Both the position numbers and the translations under genes were made by a program. This document shows, one piece after another, positions 1-4,649 of a stretch of 8,253 bases of DNA; position 1 is the stretch's first letter, and every line of letters starts with the position of its first letter. The stretch covers positions 1 through 8,253 of the forward strand of contig JAIRTZ010000023.1 in assembly GCA_031254685.1 (NCBI GenBank). The letters are read 5' to 3'. The stretch comes from Methanomassiliicoccaceae archaeon. Lineage in GTDB: Archaea > Thermoplasmatota > Thermoplasmata > Methanomassiliicoccales > Methanomethylophilaceae. The notes beneath the pieces were generated by a model. That model was given only the letters and a program-made list of their open reading frames with translations. It made no database searches and had not been told where the DNA came from.

Positions 1-557
1 ATGTCTGTTATGACAATGAGGCGTATATGAACACCGGCATCCAGCGGTCGGGCGCGACCGGGATAGGCGCATCGACGACAACGTCGCCGGCCGGCGCCGT
101 CATCCCGGGGAAGGTCGGATATGCGAAAGATCTCACGATGATCGTCGCGGACCACAACATCCCGTATGCCGCCCAGGTGTCGCCGCACAACTGGCGCGAC
201 CTGATCACCAAGTGCAGGAAAGGTTTCGAGGCGGGAGGGCCGGCGTTCATAAACGCGATATCCCCGTGCCCGAGAGGGTGGAGGACCGAACCCGCCGATA
301 CGATCTCGCTGGCGCAGCTTGCGGTCGAGACGTGCGTATGGCCTTTGTACGAGGTGGAGAACGGCAAGTTCAGACTGACCGCCGAGAGCGCCAAGATCGC
401 GGACGGGAAGCTTGCCAAGAGGCCGCTGACGGATTGGCTGAACTCCCAGGGCAGGTTCAAGCACCTGATGAAGGACAAGTGGATGCAGCTCGTCGAGGAG
501 GCGCAGGCCGACATCGACGCCAAGTGGACGAAACTTCAAAAACTTTGCAAACTCTGA
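1..557 (+). CDS. porB: Pyruvate:ferredoxin oxidoreductase, beta subunit (C-terminal part)
   Basis: This gene is cut by the left edge; codons are read from position 3 and about 184 residues remain of a family of roughly 280-310. The beta subunit binds thiamine pyrophosphate in the enzyme that interconverts pyruvate and acetyl-CoA with ferredoxin and CO2. The visible part opens with CYDNEAYMNTGIQRSGAT, the Mg-TPP loop typical of PorB, followed by a TTTSPAG segment, a DHNIPYAAQ segment, and PCPRGW, whose cysteine is conserved in the family. The AVETCVWPLYEVENGKF block is characteristic of archaeal PorB and argues against the KorB, IorB and VorB paralogues. The other por genes would lie upstream, outside the window. 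The gene ends in TGA directly at a hairpin and T-run. The internal ATG at 27 is not the start, because the reading frame is open through the edge and conserved residues precede it. Confidence 0.92.
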   Translation, partial: VCYDNEAYMNTGIQRSGATGIGASTTTSPAGAVIPGKVGYAKDLTMIVADHNIPYAAQVSPHNWRDLITKCRKGFEAGGPAFINAISPCPRGWRTEPADTISLAQLAVETCVWPLYEVENGKFRLTAESAKIADGKLAKRPLTDWLNSQGRFKHLMKDKWMQLVEEAQADIDAKWTKLQKLCKL

Positions 558-592
558 ACGGGGGGAACCCCCCGTTCCGTTTGTTTTTTTTT
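557..592 (+). terminator. GC hairpin plus T-run after porB
   Basis: Directly at the porB stop, AACGGGGGG (557-565) and CCCCCCGTT (568-576) form a perfect 9-bp stem around AA. A T-rich stretch follows that ends in nine T (584-592). The shape is that of an intrinsic terminator; in archaea the T-run itself is the main termination signal. It lies between two convergent genes, and the stem also forms in the leftward transcript of the DUF92 gene. A shorter T-run then follows on that strand, near 536-546. It may therefore serve both directions, though more weakly leftward. Confidence 0.8.
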
Positions 593-595
593 CCG

Positions 596-1324
596 TCAGA
601 AAAAGTGATTGTACATCAGCACCGCGACGAACGACCCGAACAACGCCGTTGACGCGTTGTTCGTGTACTTCGATATGTGACCCTTCGTCTCAAGCGTCGC
701 ACCGAGGACACTGTCCGCGAAGCATCCGATCATCCCCGCGATCACCGGGATGAAGAAGTACCATTCGAACGTAAATCCGAAGATGAGCACCCAGCCGATG
801 ACCGTTGTCATTATCGCCGCCATGAGCGCCACGGACGTCCCCGTCACGGAGACGCCGCCGTCCACTCCCGGCTCAACGCGTTTGAACGTTGTTATCAGCC
901 ATACCTTCTTATCTTTGACACCGACCTCGCTCGCTATCGTATCGGCCGCGGCGACCGCTATCGACGATATGTATCCGATGGACATCAATGTGTAATATTC
1001 GTCGCCGAGCCAGAAATAAAGCAGCGCGAATATGCACGGCGCCACGCCCACGGCCACCACGTTCTTGTACATCCGCTCCCCGTGCTTCCCCTCCTGCAGT
1101 CCTTTCGACCTTTTCTTCGCCAGACCCACCAAGGTCGCCGCGAATCCCAGTCCCGTGAACATTATCAGTATCAATAACCACTCGACGGTCCCGAAAAGAC
1201 CTATTATCAGCCCGATGCCGAGGGACGCTATCGCTCCGTCGTACGTCAGAAGGTCGAGGTACTGCGCCACTATCGACAGCAGTCCCGCCAGAACAATGAT
1301 CACGAGCAGTTCGTATAGCTCCAT
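596..1324 (-). CDS. DUF92 (TIGR00297-type) integral membrane protein
   Basis: A 242-residue, strongly hydrophobic protein with about seven or eight membrane segments, roughly residues 4-22, 30-46, 48-68, 89-105, 113-128, 163-185, 188-208 and 226-240. DUF92 signatures are clear: HGER at 81-84, ADTIASEVG at 127-135, EPGVDGGVSVTGT at 151-163, and FADSVLGATLE at 202-212 followed by a TNNA segment. In this family the plant member VTE6 makes phytyl diphosphate from phytyl phosphate; the archaeal members have no proven substrate. A prenyl-phosphate kinase-like role in isoprenoid salvage is only an inference. I chose the ATG at 1324 because the TTG at 1366 would add 14 polar residues, overlap the upstream gene and swallow a TATA box. 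The gene is last in the leftward block that begins with pyrB. Confidence 0.85.
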   Translation of the reverse strand: MELYELLVIIVLAGLLSIVAQYLDLLTYDGAIASLGIGLIIGLFGTVEWLLILIMFTGLGFAATLVGLAKKRSKGLQEGKHGERMYKNVVAVGVAPCIFALLYFWLGDEYYTLMSIGYISSIAVAAADTIASEVGVKDKKVWLITTFKRVEPGVDGGVSVTGTSVALMAAIMTTVIGWVLIFGFTFEWYFFIPVIAGMIGCFADSVLGATLETKGHISKYTNNASTALFGSFVAVLMYNHFF

Positions 1325-1349
1325 TGATTCGTCATAAACAGGCACGCAG

Positions 1350-1358
1350 ATATATATT
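1350..1358 (-). promoter_or_regulatory. TATA box of the DUF92 gene
   Basis: On the minus strand AATATATAT lies with its centre about 30 nt before the ATG at 1324, next to the TAG stop of the upstream gene. There is no Shine-Dalgarno sequence before that ATG. The spacing fits a leaderless archaeal transcript starting close to the ATG, so this gene may be transcribed independently of the pyr operon. Confidence 0.5.
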
Positions 1359-1625
1359 CTACCCAACGAGCATCTCTAATAACGTGTTCGTATACGCTAC
1401 CGCGTCGTCCCTGCTGTCGAGCGGATGGAACATTATCTTCCCCTGCGCGTACACGGTGACCTCCATACCGTTCCATGACATCGTGAGCATCATATCGTCG
1501 GCGCTGCCTATGACGCCGATGTCCGATAATATTCCGGCCGCTTTCCTCAGGTCTATATCGACGGTGTCCCGCGGGGCCACCATCAACGCCTTCCCGCCGC
1601 ACAGCCGCGTTATCGAGAATCTCAT
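1359..1625 (-). CDS. Conserved-looking 88 aa protein of unknown function
   Basis: I do not recognise this family. The start ATG overlaps the TGA of the upstream UPF0200 gene in an ATGA arrangement, so the two are very likely translationally coupled and part of the pyrBI transcript. The first half (about residues 1-45) alternates strand-like and helix-like stretches. The second half has a pattern of hydrophobic strand, EVTVYAQGKIMFHPL and a C-terminal helix ending LLEMLVG, which suggests a small soluble alpha/beta domain. No signal peptide or membrane segment is visible. It is the only gene here ending in TAG. In an organism that decodes TAG as pyrrolysine, read-through would add nine residues before a TGA at 1332-1334. 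Codon use and the tight overlap make it a real gene; function cannot be assigned. Confidence 0.8.
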   Translation of the reverse strand: MRFSITRLCGGKALMVAPRDTVDIDLRKAAGILSDIGVIGSADDMMLTMSWNGMEVTVYAQGKIMFHPLDSRDDAVAYTNTLLEMLVG

Positions 1626-2152
1626 CTCAGCCGCTCCAATGCGCCCCTTGACGCCTCGCGGAAATCCTCAAGCGTCGTTTCGTTCGGTACCGTGATATCG
1701 GATAATGCCATTACCTTCGCGATCCCCCAGCCCATCTCGCGCTCGTCGCGTTTGACGAACTCCTCCAATGATGACGGCGCGTCCTCGCGGTTGCGTCTTA
1801 TCAGACGCGCGTATCTCGCTTCCGGGGACGAGTGTATCGATACGACGGTCACGTCATCGGTGAGCGATCTGAATTGCCGCACCTCGTCGGCGCTCCTGCA
1901 TCCGTCCACCAGGAACACGTCGCCGCCCATCCTTTCCAGCGAGCGTTTCGCCCAAATGTCGTATCCGTGCCTCTTGCGTTCGGATTCCGCGAACTCGCCG
2001 ACGCTCAGCTTCATGCTTTGTGCATCGCATGAAGCATAATGCTCCCGTACGACGTCGCCCATCCTGATGAACGGTATCCCCATATCGGCGGCGACGTTAA
2101 GGAACTCCTCCTTGCCTGTCCCGGGCATGCCCGTGACTATGATCAGTCTCAT
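1622..2152 (-). CDS. UPF0200 family P-loop kinase-like protein
   Basis: A 176-residue P-loop protein of the archaeal UPF0200 group, related to dephospho-CoA and nucleoside-monophosphate kinases. It begins with strand 1 and the Walker A loop GMPGTGKE at residues 8-15, then MGDVVRE (31-37), a Walker B-like FLVDGCRS (80-87), and the family's RDEREMGWGI block (135-144) before a final DITVPN segment. The usual Ser/Thr after the Walker lysine is Glu here, a substitution I recall as tolerated in this family. The true substrate of UPF0200 proteins is not established, so I do not call it coaE or adk. The start ATG is 4 nt after the pyrI stop, and the stop overlaps the next start by 4 nt, placing it inside the pyrimidine operon. 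A nucleotide-related role would fit that context but is inferred. Confidence 0.83.
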   Translation of the reverse strand: MRLIIVTGMPGTGKEEFLNVAADMGIPFIRMGDVVREHYASCDAQSMKLSVGEFAESERKRHGYDIWAKRSLERMGGDVFLVDGCRSADEVRQFRSLTDDVTVVSIHSSPEARYARLIRRNREDAPSSLEEFVKRDEREMGWGIAKVMALSDITVPNETTLEDFREASRGALERLR

Positions 2153-2156
2153 TGTA

Positions 2157-2624
2157 TCAGATCAGATTGTCGGATATCTTTGATAATTTGCGGTCGCAGT
2201 ACCTGCACCTGAGCGTCGGCGGTTCCTTCGAGATGACGTCGAACTCCGGAAGCACCGGCTCGTGCATGTTGGTGATGCAATTGGGATTGCAGCATCTCAC
2301 CAGTCCGGATACGCGCGGCGCAAGGCTCACCTTCTTCTTCTCCGCCACAGAGTAGTCCCTGATTATGACTATCGTTGCGTTCGGGGCGATCAATGCTATC
2401 TTATCGACCGTCTTCGTATCAAGTTCGCGATCCTCCACCTTCACGACGTCCTTCCATCCGCCGGTGCCGTCCTTCTTGGACGGTACGCGTATCAGGACGC
2501 TTATCGTTGAATCTATGTTGTATTCGTTCACTCCCAGTATCTTCAGTACGTTCAGCGCCTGCCCGGCCGTTATGTGATCTATCACCGTACCGTTCCTTAT
2601 CGGCGCCACTTTTATCTCGATCAT
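2157..2624 (-). CDS. pyrI: Aspartate carbamoyltransferase regulatory chain
   Basis: A 155-residue protein, full length for the family. It is the regulatory chain that binds nucleotide effectors and joins PyrB trimers in aspartate transcarbamoylase. The allosteric domain shows IRNGTVIDHITAGQAL near residues 9-24, matching the nucleotide-binding strand and helix of PyrI. The C-terminal zinc domain keeps all four ligands with correct spacing: C111 and C116 (C-x4-C), then C140 and C143 (CRYC), which contact the catalytic chain. C112 is an additional cysteine next to the first ligand. The start ATG overlaps the pyrB stop (ATGA), so the two subunits are probably translationally coupled, which helps balance their stoichiometry. 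Confidence 0.96.
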   Translation of the reverse strand: MIEIKVAPIRNGTVIDHITAGQALNVLKILGVNEYNIDSTISVLIRVPSKKDGTGGWKDVVKVEDRELDTKTVDKIALIAPNATIVIIRDYSVAEKKKVSLAPRVSGLVRCCNPNCITNMHEPVLPEFDVISKEPPTLRCRYCDRKLSKISDNLI

Positions 2625-3553
2625 AGTCCGCTGCCTCCCAGTATCATGTAGAGGAGCGCCATTCTCACGGGGATCCCGTTGAACGCCTGTTCAAAGTATT
2701 TCGCATGCGGGGTGCCGTCCACTTCCGGGTCTATCTCGTCCACCCTGGGCAGCGGATGCAGAACGACGAGATCCTTCTTCGCCTCCCTGAGCATCTCGTT
2801 ATCGATGCGGTACGTTCCGGCGACCTTGTTGTACTCCGACGGGTCCGGGAATCTCTCCCTTTGGATCCTCGTCACATAAAGAACATCGGCGTCGCGTATC
2901 GCGCCCTCCAGCTTATCGGTGAGCTTCGGGTCCGCGCCCCTTCTCTTCACGTGCTCCACGTGGTCCGCGGGCATCTGCAGCGTCTCGGGTGCAACGAACG
3001 TCAGGTTCGCGCCGAACATCGCCAATGCGTCGACGAGCGAATGCACCGTCCGTCCGTATTTCATATCTCCGACGAGAACGATGTTCAGACCGTCGATGCG
3101 GCCCTTCGCCCTCTTAATCGTGAAAAGGTCCAGTAACGTCTGCGTGGGATGCGACCCGGCGCCGTCGCCCGCGTTGATCACCGGATTCTCCGAGAATTTC
3201 GCGGCAAGCCTTGCGGCGCCCTCGTGCGGATGCCGCAGCACGATGATATCGCAGTACGCGTCCACCATCCTTATCGTATCGGCAAGCGTCTCTCCCTTGG
3301 AGATGGATGTCGCGGACATCTCCGATACGTCTATGACGTCGATGCCGAGCCTGTGCGCAGCGCTCTCGAAAGAGAGCCTCGTACGCGTGGACGGCTCGAA
3401 GAACAGGTTCCCGAGTATCCTTCCCTCGAGGACCTTCGTCCTTTTCTCGCCCAGGGCGTAAGGCACCATCCTCTCCGCCGTCTCGATGATCTCCTCGATC
3501 TGCTTCCTGTCCAGGTCCCTGATGGACACGATATCCTTGTCGTAAAAGCTCAT
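2621..3553 (-). CDS. pyrB: Aspartate carbamoyltransferase catalytic chain
   Basis: A 310-residue catalytic chain that condenses carbamoyl phosphate and aspartate to carbamoyl aspartate in UMP synthesis, in the cytoplasm. The carbamoyl-phosphate site FEPSTRTR is at residues 52-59, SISKGETLADT at 83-93 supplies the loop lysine K86, and HPTQ at 135-138 is present. GDMKYGRTVHSL spans 162-173, the aspartate-site R229-I-Q231 pair is present, and HPLPRVDEI runs from 266. These make it ATCase rather than ornithine carbamoyltransferase. I chose the ATG at 3553 (MSFYDKDIV), because the longer frame to a TTG at 3613 adds a non-conserved basic stretch. It is first in an operon with pyrI, the UPF0200 gene and the 88 aa gene. 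The AbiE toxin remnant lies immediately upstream on the same strand. Confidence 0.97.
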   Translation of the reverse strand: MSFYDKDIVSIRDLDRKQIEEIIETAERMVPYALGEKRTKVLEGRILGNLFFEPSTRTRLSFESAAHRLGIDVIDVSEMSATSISKGETLADTIRMVDAYCDIIVLRHPHEGAARLAAKFSENPVINAGDGAGSHPTQTLLDLFTIKRAKGRIDGLNIVLVGDMKYGRTVHSLVDALAMFGANLTFVAPETLQMPADHVEHVKRRGADPKLTDKLEGAIRDADVLYVTRIQRERFPDPSEYNKVAGTYRIDNEMLREAKKDLVVLHPLPRVDEIDPEVDGTPHAKYFEQAFNGIPVRMALLYMILGGSGL

Positions 3554-3580
3554 GTTCTCACAACCGTATCGACGCACACG

Positions 3581-3588
3581 ATTTAACA
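3581..3588 (-). promoter_or_regulatory. Possible weak TATA box of the pyrB operon
   Basis: On the minus strand GTTAAATC sits in an AT-rich patch about 32 nt before the pyrB ATG. No good Shine-Dalgarno sequence precedes that ATG. The spacing would fit a near-leaderless operon transcript. The match to a TATA consensus is weak, and co-transcription with the upstream AbiE genes is an alternative. Confidence 0.3.
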
Positions 3589-3594
3589 TCTTTG

Positions 3595-3661
3595 TTATTG
3601 TGCGGCACGACAAGGCGCGGTCCGGTTCATCTCCCTCAGAAATCCCATGTTTTTATCCTCC
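3595..3661 (-). other. 17-codon ORF with a strong Shine-Dalgarno sequence upstream of pyrB
   Basis: On the minus strand GGAGG (3657-3661) lies 8 nt before an ATG at 3648, the best ribosome site in the window. The ORF it serves encodes only MGFLREMNRTAPCRAAQ and stops with TAA at 3595-3597, 41 nt before the pyrB ATG. It begins inside the end of the truncated toxin ORF in another frame. It could be the start of a further gene lost in the same deletion that cut the toxin, a leader peptide for pyrB, or a chance survivor. Nothing in the peptide identifies a family. Confidence 0.25.
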
Positions 3662-3800
3662 TGTAAATCCGGTCGGCAGCCTCGCGCAGCATCAGGACCA
3701 CATAATAGTCCTTTTCGAGTATGTCTGCCCTGATGCCGTGTGTTCGGCTGGTGCCGAACAGGAGCGCCCCGAACGCTTCCCGATCCTCATGCAGTTTCAT
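3636..3800 (-). pseudogene. Truncated AbiEii-like nucleotidyltransferase toxin (N-terminal remnant)
   Basis: This 54-codon ORF starts at an ATG inside the 3' end of the AbiEi-like gene (14-nt overlap). A GGGGTG ribosome site lies 6 nt upstream at 3807-3812. Its first 43 residues fit the N-terminus of AbiEii/DUF1814 toxins: a helix with EDREAFGALL (5-14), GIRADILEKDYYV at 22-34 with the characteristic E-K-D-Y, then VLMLREAAD. Full toxins continue with a GGTSLSK-like loop and an acidic SEDIDL-like metal site over some 200 or more residues; all of that is missing. The remaining residues RIYRRIKTWDF look unrelated, so the break is probably near 3660-3675. The gene cannot encode an active nucleotidyltransferase. 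The family assignment rests on the N-terminal pattern and on the neighbouring AbiEi-like gene. Confidence 0.7.
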
Positions 3801-4467
3801 TGCGCGCACCCCGGTGATACACCCGTGTCAATCCGTCGGCCAGCTTTCCGCCGCCGCAGACGCCTGCATAGTACAATAGGACCTCCGCATCCAGGCCCAG
3901 ACGCTTGATGTGTTCGTATATGATCCCGTACGGGTCGTCCGCCTGTATGCTGGTCCTTTTCCTGTTCAGCAGAGCGATGAGTTCAAGCGTCTGCAGGTAC
4001 AGGTAATTCTCTTTCGTGACCTCTGTTATGGGCTTTGTGACGATCGTCTTGATCGGTTCATCCCTAACGGACCCGCGGCCTTTGTACTTGTTCGTGGCCA
4101 CGGAACAATATGCGGGCACAAGCGTTGTGAGTCCCGCCTTGTTCAGGAGGGACGGGCCCGTTTCGTAACCTATCACGTCTTCCCCGTCGGTAATGTATTT
4201 TTTCTGTATCACGAGGGAAGGGTTAAGAGGAGAATATCCGAACACTGTCTCTTTCGAACGGTAATAGACACCGTTCCGGAAACGGAAAAGGTCTGTGCGC
4301 ATCTTTTCCAATCTGCTCATGGCCATGTTCACGGCCATCCTAACGGCTTCCTGCGGCTTGCCGGTCACGGCGGCCACATAATCGCAGACGTCCTCATTTG
4401 TGATCGGGACAAGATGGTCCGCATGGTCTATGTATTCTTCCGCCAGCACCTGATATTTTTGTTTCAT
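3787..4467 (-). CDS. AbiEi-like (type IV antitoxin) transcriptional regulator
   Basis: A 226-residue protein. Residues 1-70 are helical with a winged-helix look: EAVRMAVNMAMSRLEKM, then FRFRNGVYYRSK, like the recognition helix and wing of AbiEi N-terminal domains. The next part has KETVFGYSPLNPSLVIQKKY and GYETGPSLLNKAGLTTLVP (100-118), the pattern seen in AbiEi/DUF6088-type antitoxins. AbiEi proteins repress their own promoter and counter the AbiEii nucleotidyltransferase without binding it. The start ATG at 4467 has GGAG 8 nt upstream (4476-4479); the frame is open further upstream to 4587, but those codons lie in promoter DNA. The overlapping downstream gene is a truncated AbiEii toxin, so this is an orphan antitoxin. 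The upstream region is AT-rich and differs in base composition from the flanking host genes, suggesting transfer. Confidence 0.7.
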   Translation of the reverse strand: MKQKYQVLAEEYIDHADHLVPITNEDVCDYVAAVTGKPQEAVRMAVNMAMSRLEKMRTDLFRFRNGVYYRSKETVFGYSPLNPSLVIQKKYITDGEDVIGYETGPSLLNKAGLTTLVPAYCSVATNKYKGRGSVRDEPIKTIVTKPITEVTKENYLYLQTLELIALLNRKRTSIQADDPYGIIYEHIKRLGLDAEVLLYYAGVCGGGKLADGLTRVYHRGARNETA

Positions 4468-4485
4468 CGCTTTTTCTCCGTTATA

Positions 4486-4525
4486 GTTATTGTCATTTTT
4501 TTGAAATTTGTATGTTAACAATAAC
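4486..4525 (-). promoter_or_regulatory. Inverted repeat, candidate AbiEi operator
   Basis: GTTATTGT (4486-4493) and its exact complement ACAATAAC (4518-4525) are separated by 24 nt, with centres 32 bp apart, about three helical turns. Read on the minus strand, the outer arm lies just downstream of the TATA box at 4533-4539 and the inner arm lies in the leader before the ribosome site. Known AbiEi antitoxins bind paired inverted repeats in their own promoter and repress it, so this is a plausible autoregulatory operator. The region is AT-rich, so a chance match is possible. Confidence 0.4.
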
Positions 4526-4532
4526 AATGTCC

Positions 4533-4539
4533 TATAAAT
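4533..4539 (-). promoter_or_regulatory. TATA box of the AbiEi-like gene
   Basis: The minus strand reads ATTTATA preceded by a purine-rich CAGAAAGG that resembles a BRE. It lies about 69 nt before the ATG at 4467, predicting a start near 4510 and a leader of about 40 nt that contains the GGAG ribosome site. Confidence 0.5.
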
Positions 4540-4618
4540 CCTTTCTGCTGTCCGGGATCCATACGACAAAAGAGGTCCCTTTCGCAATAGTGCCTCCTTC
4601 TGAAATGTGACAGAGCAA

Positions 4619-4627
4619 CATTAATTA
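4619..4627 (+). promoter_or_regulatory. TATA-like box of arcS
   Basis: CATTAATTAG begins at 4619 and is centred about 27 nt before the arcS ATG at 4650. No Shine-Dalgarno sequence is evident before that ATG, which fits a leaderless transcript. It is divergent from the AbiEi promoter, whose TATA box lies about 85 bp away. Confidence 0.5.
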
Positions 4628-4649
4628 GTGAAAGGGTGTTGCGACATCT

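Noticed and set aside
1325..1366. Longer DUF92 protein from a TTG at 1366
   Set aside because: The added 14 residues are polar, overlap the preceding gene and cover a well-placed TATA box; the ATG at 1324 is better.
3554..3613. Longer PyrB from a TTG at 3613
   Set aside because: The extra 20 residues are basic, cover a likely promoter and are not part of the family's usual N-terminus.
3910..4518. 202-codon plus-strand frame
   Set aside because: It is antisense to the AbiEi-like gene, with no start context and no motif.
4468..4587. Longer AbiEi-like protein from the ATG-type start at 4587
   Set aside because: The region contains the TATA box and the inverted repeat, and GGAG is ideally placed for the ATG at 4467.
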